NCBI GenBank assembly: GCA_905235375.1
Contig: CAJOLH010000061.1
Coordinates: forward strand, 1 to 34,282
Reading direction: 5' to 3'
Length of the DNA: 34,282 bases
Source: an uncultured Bacteroidales bacterium
Lineage (GTDB): Bacteria > Bacteroidota > Bacteroidia > Bacteroidales > UBA3663
The notes below the pieces were generated by a model that saw nothing but the letters and a program-made list of their open reading frames with translations, ran no database searches and was not told where the DNA came from. The first letter of the stretch is position 1. The number at the start of each line of letters is the position of its first letter. The translations under genes were made by a program, and so were the position numbers. Positions 8,701 through 14,324 of the stretch are shown here, piece after piece.

Positions 8701-10201
8701 CGACACCGAACGCAAGTTCTGCGACATCTTTGCCGCCATCCTGCAGATGGATAAGGTTGGCGCTACCGACAACTTCTTCGAACTGGGTGGAACCTCGCTC
8801 GTCGTCACCCGCGTCATCATCGAGGCCGACAAGGCTGGTCTGCACGTGGCTTACGGCGATGTGTTTGCCAACCCCACGCCACGCAAACTTGCCCGTCTCA
8901 TCACGGGCGACATCGAGGGCGAAGGTCAGGACGAGGTGACAGGCTTCGACTACACGGCCATCGATGAACTGCTGCAGCACAATACGCTCGATGCCTTCCG
9001 TCAGGGCGAACGTCGTCCTCTCGGCAACGTGCTCGTCACGGGTGCCACGGGCTATCTGGGCATCCACATCCTGCGCCAGCTCATCGATTCCGATGCACAC
9101 AATATCTATTGCCTTGTGCGTGGCAAGACGCTCGAAAAGGCCGAAAACCGCCTGCGCACCCTGCTCTTCTACTATTTCTCCGATGCCTTCAAGCCGCTCT
9201 TCGGCCAGCGCATCCACGTCGTCCTGGGCGATGTGACCAGCGACTTTGCCGAAGGTCTGGCCATCGATACGGTCTTCAACTGTGCTGCCATCGTCAAGCA
9301 CTTCTCCGAAGGTACCGAAATCGAGGATGTCAACATCGGTGGTGCCCAGCGTTGCGTGGACCTTTGCATCCGTACTGGTGCACGTCTCGTCCATGTCTCC
9401 ACAGCCAGCACTAGAGGTCTTTGGGTTCTCCCCTCAACCCCCTCAAACTCTTCAACCCCCTCAAACCCTTCAAACTCCTCAACCCCCTCAACCCCTTCAA
9501 CCCCCTCAAACTCCTCAAACCCTTCAACCCCCTCAACCCCCACCTTCACCGAGCAGCGACTCTACATGGGTCAGTATCTTGGCAACAAGTACATCTATTC
9601 GAAGTTCATGGCCGAACGTCTTATCCTCGATGCGGTGGCCAATCGTGGGCTCGATGCCAAGATTATGCGTGTGGGCAACCTTGCTGCACGCAGTTCCGAT
9701 GGCGAGTTCCAGGCCAACTTCTCCACCAACTCGTTCATGGGTCGCATCAGGGTCTATCACATGCTGGGCTGTTGTCCATATTCCATCCGCAACAAGCGGG
9801 TTGAGTTCTCGCCCATCGATGAGGTAAGCCAGGCCATCGTCCTGCTTGCCACCGCTCCGGCTGCGTGCGTCGTCTTCCATCCTTACAACATCCACGGGCA
9901 GTTCCTTGGCGATGTACTCAAGGGACTCACTTCCATTGGTGAGGGCATTCGTTTCGTCGAACAGGAAGAGTACAACGAGGCCATGCAGGCTGCCAAGAAT
10001 GACCCGCTGAAGGCGCGTCAGATGGCTTCGCTTTTGGCTTACCAGGATATGGCACATGGACAGAAGACCATCGACGTGGCGCGTGACAACGACTACACAA
10101 CGCAGGTGCTCTATCGTCTGGGGTTCGATTGGTCGCCCACTTCATGGGATTACGTCGAGCGTATGCTCACCGCCATCGGCGGCTTCGGTTTCTTCGAATA
10201 A
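2708..10201 (+). CDS. Two-module nonribosomal peptide synthetase with terminal reductase, C-A-T-C-A-T-R
   Basis: 2497 residues. Domains by motif: C1 ~8-430 (HHLIVDG, His128-His129); A1 ~436-946 (LYTSGSTG ~611, NGYGPTE ~742, GRRDGQVKIRGFRIEL ~856, final Lys motif ~940); T1 ~968-1032 (Ser999, motif TGLTSI rather than GGxS); C2 ~1078-1500 (HHLVFDG, His1197-His1198); A2 ~1505-1980 (IYTSGSTG ~1641, NCYGPTE ~1787); T2 ~1995-2060 (ELGGTSL, Ser2030); R ~2105-2497 (VTGATGYLG, Tyr2295-x-x-x-Lys2299). Reductase release normally gives an aldehyde or alcohol. A C domain in the first module suggests an acyl starter. Rough hand-aligned specificity positions are DAMFLTGIFK for A1 and DAQSCACVAK for A2; both keep Asp235, and I assign no substrate. 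The ATG at 2708 is chosen because the C domain begins there and the 27 upstream codons overlap the barrel gene. Repeat-derived insertions lie at residues ~554-602, ~951-966, ~1041-1069 and ~2237-2279. Confidence 0.96.
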   Translation: MKQSTPLSKVQYGIYVECVGHIGEICYNLPYLYLLDRSLDATRLIDAVRQAVMAHPTLFTRIELTDEGEPRQVIDMERESWSLDVEDVDDVEQSAPRLVAPFDLYGGRLFRFHLLRDARHYGLLIDYHHLIVDGTSMSLLLHDISAAYDGKPLAPEVVSLADIAMQEDAQRQSPAFEDARQWYARNFDCGDTFSPLLPDREDPTPSEGHLLRTLQTDMSRIEQFCRQHGIFKSTFFTMVYAYLLAKYNNDQESLFDTVYNGRKSKEWSRTVGMFVKTLPVYAKFAADTTVIDYLRLGQEQMGGCREHDIYSYSDIVEDLKLQAGTMFAWHGLLFSDDKLCGLPMKAQRIGNSTLDAPLYLKAFVLDGKCQVKAEYHANEYSSDLIAQFLESYEAVVEGMLTQQLLADIDLATSSQVALLDGFNSNDADYDDTQTIVSLFCRQAKATPDNIAVVFKGRQYTYAQVDALSDRIAAYIVAQGLQPEDVVSVLISRSEWMAIASLGVLKAGCAYQPLDPSYPKERLNFMMKDASARLLIADAELRTIVDEFDGEVLEILKDSKGMEGILRDSKGQMISVSQMLQENETSLNIPKYPLASLNIPKKLSPSSLFIMLYTSGSTGIPKGCQLTHGNLVAFCNWYQKFYELKPENRVAAYASYGFDACMMDLYPALTCGAAVHIIPEEIRLDLIALNDYFEQNNITHSFMTTQVGYQFATSIENHSLKYLSTGGEKLAAITPPVGYKFYNGYGPTECTIFTTCYLVEKKMKEIPIGKALDNLRLYVVDPQGHRLPVGAAGELWVAGPQVSRGYLNRPEKTSEVYISNPFTAEAKYARVYRTGDIVRYLPDGNIQFVGRRDGQVKIRGFRIELKEVESVIREFPGIKDATVQAFDEEGGGKFIAAYIVSPETIDIEALNQFILDQKPPYMVPAVTMQIDAIPLNQNQKVNKRALPKPERKASNLSTPSNLSNLPMNVLEEELHEMLAGIVNNRDFNIATPLAYTGLTSISSIKLAVQVNKRYGVALDSRSLVKTGTLQSIENEILKAWMQGGPQTSQIPQTLQTSQTLQTSQTPSSPIKATSARLSYAQTGVYFDCLKNPTSTIYNIPYLLTYPSGTDAVRLAESVKRVVGLHPELSVRFATQGDAIVQIVDDTLTPEVPIEEMSPEQLATYKNEFVQPFNLQKAPLYRFKIVRTGEGVHLLMDIHHLVFDGGSADLFIRQLNAALEGKDVEAETYSYLDFAIDQQKAEESDAFRAAQQFFAERLQSCEGASEIPADLPKSDQQGWIGEEVCCPDFERATAFCRSQGITPAHLFLAATSYVVSRYTNNRDVYLCTVSSGRSNLRITDTVGMFVNTLALGISIDDVTVGKFLRATSETFDQTLRHEDYPFARIATDYGFRPAIAYAYQVGVLSEYSVNGKTVGQELLELKVPKFKINIKVETRGVVVQYDDSLYSARLARGLAESIVAVAKRMVENPEARVRQLSIVSESQEQELSTLRQTATADAPFRFFHDCIPYFASKQPDHEALVATDARFTYREMEEVTRGIAQALHQRGVKERDRVALLLPRTSRLILSLFGVLRAGAAYIPCDPEYPADRIRLILEDSEARFIITTADRLASVPAEKAIDVEDLIGSVCSDAIATNITPDDLAYLIYTSGSTGRPKGVMLRHEGICNYLYGHPANVFANGVLTDARRILSVTTISFDAALQDIGMAFYNGKTLVLATEEQANNPLDLAALIEGQQVNMVSGTPSRWQTWLTSPDFCRAISHVDICRAGGEKFSDQLLAQMRSITKARIFNCYGPTEITVASNNKELTHAELVAVGKPQLNVKEFIVDQDGNELPVGVVGELYIGGRGVARGYNNLDKMTRERFVEYHGERVYRSGDYARWLPDGDVVILGRTDHQIKLRGLRIELGEIENVMLRVEGMKKVVILIRKLGDKEHLCAYYTADRRIAPDALKAEISKSLTQYMVPTAYLQLDEMPMTPNGKTDVKALPEPQLAVTSAYVAPANDTERKFCDIFAAILQMDKVGATDNFFELGGTSLVVTRVIIEADKAGLHVAYGDVFANPTPRKLARLITGDIEGEGQDEVTGFDYTAIDELLQHNTLDAFRQGERRPLGNVLVTGATGYLGIHILRQLIDSDAHNIYCLVRGKTLEKAENRLRTLLFYYFSDAFKPLFGQRIHVVLGDVTSDFAEGLAIDTVFNCAAIVKHFSEGTEIEDVNIGGAQRCVDLCIRTGARLVHVSTASTRGLWVLPSTPSNSSTPSNPSNSSTPSTPSTPSNSSNPSTPSTPTFTEQRLYMGQYLGNKYIYSKFMAERLILDAVANRGLDAKIMRVGNLAARSSDGEFQANFSTNSFMGRIRVYHMLGCCPYSIRNKRVEFSPIDEVSQAIVLLATAPAACVVFHPYNIHGQFLGDVLKGLTSIGEGIRFVEQEEYNEAMQAAKNDPLKARQMASLLAYQDMAHGQKTIDVARDNDYTTQVLYRLGFDWSPTSWDYVERMLTAIGGFGFFE
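4369..4512 (+). repeat. In-frame AAGGGA/TCCCTT hairpin repeat inside NRPS A1 domain
   Basis: The left arm (~4371-4420) is built from ~10-bp units such as AAGGGATTCT. The right arm (~4459-4508) carries the complementary CCCTTAATAT/CCCTAAATAT units. Between them is a ~40-bp loop containing GGGACAAATG. The segment encodes about 48 extra residues rich in Asp-Ser-Lys and Asn-Ile-Pro, just before the A3 loop SLFIMLYTSGSTG. Related copies occur between genes at 12377-12535 and 27449-27600. The frame is kept and both flanks align with a normal A domain. Confidence 0.85.
5557..5603 (+). repeat. 9-bp-type repeat in NRPS A1-T1 linker
   Basis: A short run of CTCGAACCTTTCAACCCC-like units encodes the Ser/Asn/Leu/Pro-rich linker SNLSTPSNLSNLP between the last A1 motif and T1. 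The units match the CTTCGAACT/CCTCAAACC block at 739-806. Confidence 0.75.
5827..5913 (+). repeat. 9-bp repeat array in NRPS T1-C2 linker
   Basis: About nine units of the CCTCAAACC/CTTCAAACC type, in frame. They encode a Gln-Thr-Ser/Leu-Pro repeat linker between T1 and C2, residues ~1041-1069. This is the same unit family as at 739-806, read in a different codon phase from the other NRPS linkers. Confidence 0.85.
9421..9546 (+). repeat. 9-bp repeat array inside NRPS reductase domain
   Basis: About 13 units of the CCTCAAACC/CTTCAACCC/CCTCAACCC type encode a ~42-residue stretch made almost only of Ser, Thr, Pro and Asn. It lies between the HVSTAST strand and the FTEQRLYMGQ segment of the reductase. 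That is a loop upstream of catalytic Tyr2295-Lys2299. Reductases of this family normally have a much shorter segment here. Confidence 0.88.
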
Positions 10202-10216
10202 GTTTTTTTCAAGAGG

Positions 10217-10252
10217 CTCTAGATTTTCTAGATCCTCTAGATTATCTAGAAA
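10217..10252. repeat. Four 9-bp units with TCTAGA core
   Basis: Four contiguous 9-bp units (CTCTAGATT, TTCTAGATC, CTCTAGATT, ATCTAGAAA) fill the gap between the NRPS stop and the MATE start. Each has the palindrome TCTAGA at the same offset. The layout matches the GTTCGAATG array, where TTCGAA sits at that offset, so the two may arise by one process. No terminator-type T run follows. Confidence 0.8.
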
Positions 10253-10255
10253 AAC

Positions 10256-11578
10256 ATGACCACTTCTTCTTCATCCATCAGTCGTCAATTCTATAATTAT
10301 CTGGGCGCCTACATCCTCATTGCCCTTTCGGGCTGCCTTGGCAATGTCGTCGATGGCATCATCGTAGGCAACCTCATCAGCGGTGATGGTGTCAGCGCCA
10401 TCAATCTGTCGAAGCCCATTGTGCAGTTCATCTTCACCCTGCATCTGCTCATCAATGCCGGTGCAGGCATGAGGGTGGGCTATGCCTTGGGGCGGCAGGA
10501 TGTGGTCGAGGCACGTCGCTATTTCACTCGTGCTCTGTTGCTCAGCACCGGAATTGGAGTCTTGCTCAGCATCTTTGGCGGTTTGCTTTATACCAACGAT
10601 GTGGCAAATCTGCTCTGTAGCAATGCGCAGATTCGTCCTCTTGCCTACGACTACATGAAGGTGCTGCTGCTGGGCAATCCGGCCTTCATCCTGATGTGGG
10701 GCCTTTCGACGATGGTGGGTGTCGATGGCAAGCCTCGGCTGGTTTCGCTGGCTGTCATCATTGATAATGTGGTGAACCTTTGCCTCGACATCGTGTTCAT
10801 TCAGGGCTTCGGATGGGGCATTACCGGCTCGTCGGCTGCAACGATTGTGGGACACCTTGTCGGCATCGCTATTCTGCTTACCCATTGGTGGAACCCTCTT
10901 ACCCGAAGGCTTACGCCCACTTTCGCCTCCGACAAGGTTCTCATCACCTGGGAGCACATTGCCTCGCAAGGAGCGCCCCTCGCCATCGCGTCCATCTCGC
11001 TTACGTTGCTCATGCTGTCGGCCAACACCATTGTGCTCTCTACCCTGGGGCGCACGGGCATCTTCGCCTTCTCCGTCTGCATGAACCTCCTGCAGATCTA
11101 TAACCTGTTCACTTCGGGCACGTGCCAGACCCTCCAGTCGCTGGGTGCCATACAGGTGGGCGGTAGGAACGAGGAGGGGTTGCGCATCATCCTGCGCAAG
11201 GCTTTCAGGTTCATCTCTGTGTCGATGATCATCACCTGCATCGTGGTCTGGCTCTTCCCCGAGGCCATTGCCCGTCTGTTTGGTGCCGATGAGGCTGGTA
11301 TGTTGATTGAGAGCCGTCGTGCCCTCCGCATCTTCGCCCTGAGCTTCATTCCGTTCTGCTACATCTATGTGCTCATGATTGTCTATAAACTCTACGGCCA
11401 GCACATCATGTCGCTTTTCATTTCTTTCGCCTTGTCGCTCACTGTCATTCCTGTGCTTTGGTTCATGTCGCGCCACTATCCCGAGCAGCTTTGGTACAGT
11501 TATCTTATCGCCTACCTCATCGAGGCCATTGCCATCTTCCTGCTCCATCGGGCAAAGCGGGTAACCTTCAAGCTCTAG
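10256..11578 (+). CDS. MATE-family multidrug/metabolite exporter
   Basis: 440 residues with about twelve hydrophobic segments in two halves, the usual MATE size. Recognisable family features are the N-terminal GNVVDGIIVGNLIS segment, GVDGKPRLVSLAVIIDNVVN before TM5-6, and GWGITGSSAATIVG. MATE proteins are inner-membrane antiporters driven by Na+ or H+ that export cationic drugs and natural products. The gene starts 54 bp after the NRPS on the same strand, so export of the NRPS product or self-protection is the likely job. Substrate and coupling ion are not readable from the sequence. The start is set by the ATG right after the TCTAGA repeats, which leaves a short polar N-terminus before TM1. 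Confidence 0.92.
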   Translation: MTTSSSSISRQFYNYLGAYILIALSGCLGNVVDGIIVGNLISGDGVSAINLSKPIVQFIFTLHLLINAGAGMRVGYALGRQDVVEARRYFTRALLLSTGIGVLLSIFGGLLYTNDVANLLCSNAQIRPLAYDYMKVLLLGNPAFILMWGLSTMVGVDGKPRLVSLAVIIDNVVNLCLDIVFIQGFGWGITGSSAATIVGHLVGIAILLTHWWNPLTRRLTPTFASDKVLITWEHIASQGAPLAIASISLTLLMLSANTIVLSTLGRTGIFAFSVCMNLLQIYNLFTSGTCQTLQSLGAIQVGGRNEEGLRIILRKAFRFISVSMIITCIVVWLFPEAIARLFGADEAGMLIESRRALRIFALSFIPFCYIYVLMIVYKLYGQHIMSLFISFALSLTVIPVLWFMSRHYPEQLWYSYLIAYLIEAIAIFLLHRAKRVTFKL

Positions 11579-11611
11579 GATTTGCCTTAGCTATTGTCAT
11601 ATCGCGTCAAA

Positions 11612-11752
11612 GGTCGCTTCGCTCAAAATTAAAAAAAAATTAAATCAAAAAATTATAAGAAAAACTGGACGCGAATAATCACGGCTATTTTGGACCTTCT
11701 TCTTTTGATAATTTTAAAAATTAATTTTCTTATAATTTTGAGCGAAGCGACC
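11612..11752. repeat. Palindromic MITE-like element, copy 2
   Basis: 141 bp with perfect 20-bp terminal inverted repeats: GGTCGCTTCGCTCAAAATTA at 11612-11631 and its complement at 11733-11752. It has the same orientation and arms as copy 1 at 807-944; the central ~35-40 bp differ. It fills the gap between the MATE and PPTase genes and separates the PPTase from the upstream operon. It has no coding capacity. It could act as a bidirectional terminator through its stem. Confidence 0.87.
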
Positions 11753-11803
11753 CCAAACAATGTATAGTTAATTCTGAATAGTTACTTATAGCGCTTGGAA
11801 TCA

Positions 11804-12376
11804 ATGTATCATCTCCTCCTCAACGACCACCTCGAAGCCATCGACCTCGCCACGGTGCTCGCCCAACTCCCCGAGTGGCGGCGCCGTCAGGCATTGGCCT
11901 TTCGTTGCGAGCATCAGCAGCTTCAGAATGCAGTGGCCTACCTGCTCTTGTGCGAAACCCTGCGCCAAGCCTATGGCATCGAGGAGCAACCTGCGTTCTG
12001 CTATGGCCCAAACGGCAAGCCCGGCATCGTGGGCCATCCAGAGATACATTTCAACCTGAGTCATTGCAATGAGGCCGTCATCTGTGTGACAGACGACAGC
12101 CTCATTGGTGTTGATATCGAGTCGGTGAAAGCCTTCGATGAGGAGGTTGCCCGCTATGCAATGAACGACGACGAACTGGAGCAGATTTACCAGGCACCTC
12201 GCCCCGACGTGGCTTTCACCCGCCTTTGGACGCGAAAGGAAGCCATCCTCAAACAATCTGGGCAAGGTCTCACCAACCAGACCGCGCTCCGCAACCTCCT
12301 GCGCTCCGATTCCCTTCCTCTCCTCACGGTCGAAAGTCCCGACCTGCGCTACGTTTACAGCATTTGCGAAAGTTGA
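11804..12376 (+). CDS. 4'-phosphopantetheinyl transferase (Sfp-type)
   Basis: 190 residues. The family motifs are present: NGKPGI, then HFNLSHC, GVDIESVKAF (metal-binding Asp and Glu) and FTRLWTRKEAILKQSGQGL (the W-x-x-K-E-A helix). Such enzymes transfer phosphopantetheine from CoA to the Ser of carrier domains. The natural clients here are Ser999 and Ser2030 of the NRPS. The ATG at 11804 is preferred to a TTG three codons upstream. A palindromic element separates it from the MATE gene and I see no TAnnTTTG box in 11753-11803, so whether it has its own promoter is open. The stop codon is followed at once by the AAGGGA hairpin repeat. Shorter than Sfp itself but complete for the core. Confidence 0.93.
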   Translation: MYHLLLNDHLEAIDLATVLAQLPEWRRRQALAFRCEHQQLQNAVAYLLLCETLRQAYGIEEQPAFCYGPNGKPGIVGHPEIHFNLSHCNEAVICVTDDSLIGVDIESVKAFDEEVARYAMNDDELEQIYQAPRPDVAFTRLWTRKEAILKQSGQGLTNQTALRNLLRSDSLPLLTVESPDLRYVYSICES

Positions 12377-12535
12377 TGATTCTAAGGGAATCTAAGGGAT
12401 TTTAAGGGACATTTAGAGATATTAAGGGATATTTAGGGACATTACCTTGTCCTTTGTGAGAATGGGCCCAAGAAACATTCGTCCCTAAATATCCCTTAGA
12501 GTCCCTTAATATCCCCAAATATCCCTTATTATCCA
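12377..12535. repeat. AAGGGA/TCCCTT long hairpin repeat between convergent genes
   Basis: The left arm (12380-12441) is a run of units AAGGGAATCT, AAGGGATTTT and AAGGGATATT. The right arm (~12482-12535) has the complementary TCCCTAAATA/TCCCTTAGAG units. The ~40-bp loop, read on the minus strand, contains GGGACGAATGTTTCTTG, a core shared with the copy at 27472. The hairpin lies between the PPTase (+) and the secreted protein (-), where it could serve as a bidirectional terminator. That role is inference. Confidence 0.85.
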
Positions 12536-12566
12536 TCAAGTTGAGCAAATGCGAAACTTGAATAAA

Positions 12567-14192
12567 TTACTTCACGTACATCTTATAAGTCTTCTGGGTG
12601 CCGTCTGAGAGGGTGACACGGACGAGGTTGAAGCCCTTCTGCTGGAAGTTCTGGCGCTGGCCTGCGGCGTTGAAGTATTCCATGCCGGTCACCTTGGCTT
12701 CACCGGCATTGGCGATGGCATTGGGTTGCTCCACTTCGACGGTGGTCACGTTGCCCTCGGGGTCGATATAGACGATGTTCGAGTAGTAGGCCAAGCCATT
12801 GAAGAAGTAGAGGAACTGCACGCCGAGCTGCTCGAACAGCGACTCGTAAATGTAGGCATAATGGTAGTTGGACGAACTATAGATGTCGTTGTTGCTGGCA
12901 GTGAAGTTCCATGGGATGAGCGTCATCTCTTCGGGCAGTTCGGTGTAGGTGTCGGTGTCGAAGGTGAGGATCTCATCATCGATATAGATGTAGTAGAAGC
13001 GGTTCTCGGGTTCGAGATAGGTGCCATCGGTGCCGTATGCCGTATTGCTGAACATGATGGCATACTTCTGCGAGCTCTCCCAGAAGTCGTAGAACGTCAG
13101 GTTGTACGGATCTTCGGGTATCGAAGCCTTGGGTCCGTCGTACGGCTTGATGGTGAAGTCGAAGGTGTAGGAGAAGATGGTGCCCGAAAGGGTTTGCTCG
13201 ACGAACATATAATGGTCGTCGGTCTCCGACTCGCGGACCTGTGCGTAGATGCCCGTCTCAGGGTCGTAGCTGAGTGTGACCTCATCGACGAACTCATAGC
13301 TGCTGAAGTCGGCACGGGCGCAGATCAGGCCGAGCTGGAGCAGATAGCCCTGGGCTATACCGAGGTACTGGCCGCTCCTGATGGTGACGGTGCTGCCTTC
13401 GCGCGTGCCCTTCACCCAAGCGTCAATATCGGGGGTAAAACCCTTGAAATAGACGTCGTTGCCATCGGTGGCAATGTCTCTCTTGCGAATCAGCGGCTGG
13501 TTGCTGAGGTCACGGCCGTCGTAGATGGCCTCGCCACAAATGGCGGTGGCGGGGATGGTCACGGGTTCGAGCACCTCGGTCAAAGGTGTCATCTCGCTAT
13601 TGTTAGCGTAGGTGATCAGGCCGGCGTAGGTCTCTCCGATATAGGCACCCAAGGCGATGTAGGCATTGGGATCCTGCTGGGTGACCGAACCATCGGCATG
13701 AAGCACGAAGACGGCATCGGTCATCACGCCTCCGGCAGCGTCATAACCTCCGGCATAGAGGGTGTAGAACGACGATTCGTCGCCATTGACATCGTAGTCG
13801 ATGATGGGCTGCATCTTGACGATGATGGTGCTGTCGGGCTGGATGTCACCCTTGGTCCATGCGCCCATGTCGTTGGTGAGGAAGCTGGGGAAGAGGTTGC
13901 CGAAATACACCGACTGGCCGTCTTCGCTGAACGATACCTGGACGGGGCGGTCGGGATATACCCTCGTGCCCACGTTGTACTTCATCTTGTAGTCGAGAGG
14001 AGTTCCCTCGGGAGTAACGAATGTCTTGTGGGCACGACGTGAACCGGGTGTCTGGATGGCGGCTGCGGTCGGAGGAGTGAGACTTTCGATGTCGCTCAGT
14101 GACACCTGCTTGTCGGCAAGGACGTCGATGGATGCTGCCGAAAGGGTTGCAGAGGCTGTCAGCAACGCAGCAAGGAGTGATAGGTTCTTCAT
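12567..14192 (-). CDS. Secreted protein with type IX-like C-terminal sorting tail, function unknown
   Basis: 541 residues. Signal peptide MKNLSLLAALLTASATLSAA. A beta-rich body (many Thr-Tyr-Asp-Gly strands) has no catalytic motif I recognise. The C-terminus (GMEYFNAAGQRQ, then KGFNLVRVTLSDGTQKTYKM) looks like the short sorting/anchoring tail common in Prevotella-type exported proteins. The start is set by the signal peptide; the longer frame to 14285 runs through the promoter region. A promoter (TATCTTTG, with TTTG 20 bp upstream) lies about 65 bp before the ATG, so it is probably transcribed apart from the PUL genes preceding it on this strand. It may bind glycan at the surface, but only the neighbourhood suggests this. 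Confidence 0.82.
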   Translation of the reverse strand: MKNLSLLAALLTASATLSAASIDVLADKQVSLSDIESLTPPTAAAIQTPGSRRAHKTFVTPEGTPLDYKMKYNVGTRVYPDRPVQVSFSEDGQSVYFGNLFPSFLTNDMGAWTKGDIQPDSTIIVKMQPIIDYDVNGDESSFYTLYAGGYDAAGGVMTDAVFVLHADGSVTQQDPNAYIALGAYIGETYAGLITYANNSEMTPLTEVLEPVTIPATAICGEAIYDGRDLSNQPLIRKRDIATDGNDVYFKGFTPDIDAWVKGTREGSTVTIRSGQYLGIAQGYLLQLGLICARADFSSYEFVDEVTLSYDPETGIYAQVRESETDDHYMFVEQTLSGTIFSYTFDFTIKPYDGPKASIPEDPYNLTFYDFWESSQKYAIMFSNTAYGTDGTYLEPENRFYYIYIDDEILTFDTDTYTELPEEMTLIPWNFTASNNDIYSSSNYHYAYIYESLFEQLGVQFLYFFNGLAYYSNIVYIDPEGNVTTVEVEQPNAIANAGEAKVTGMEYFNAAGQRQNFQQKGFNLVRVTLSDGTQKTYKMYVK

Positions 14193-14254
14193 ACGTAAAA
14201 CAGGATTAGAAAAGATGAATAATTGGAAATATCGATTTCTCGAAAAGTGCGCTG

Positions 14255-14286
14255 CAAAGATATTGAATGTATTGGATATCTCCAAA
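14255..14286 (-). promoter_or_regulatory. Bacteroidota-type promoter (TTTG-20-TATCTTTG)
   Basis: On the minus strand TTTG (14283-14286) is followed after 20 bp by TATCTTTG (14255-14262). This fits the Bacteroides -33/-7 consensus with its TAnnTTTG box. It points to the secreted-protein gene starting at 14192. Confidence 0.72.
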
Positions 14287-14324
14287 TCTTTTCATCCATT
14301 TCTTTGATTTGTCAGTAAAAATAA

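Noticed and set aside
5591..9394. 1267-residue frame antisense to the NRPS
   Set aside because: It is the mirror of codon bias in the NRPS gene; the plus-strand frame has complete NRPS motifs, so this is a shadow.
10271..11548. 425-residue minus-strand frame opposite the MATE gene
   Set aside because: Its composition (Asp/Glu/His/Gln-rich, no fold) is typical of antisense of a membrane protein; the MATE frame is clear.
12726..14042. 438-residue plus-strand frame opposite the secreted protein gene
   Set aside because: It is a shadow; the minus-strand frame has a signal peptide, a promoter and a C-terminal sorting tail.
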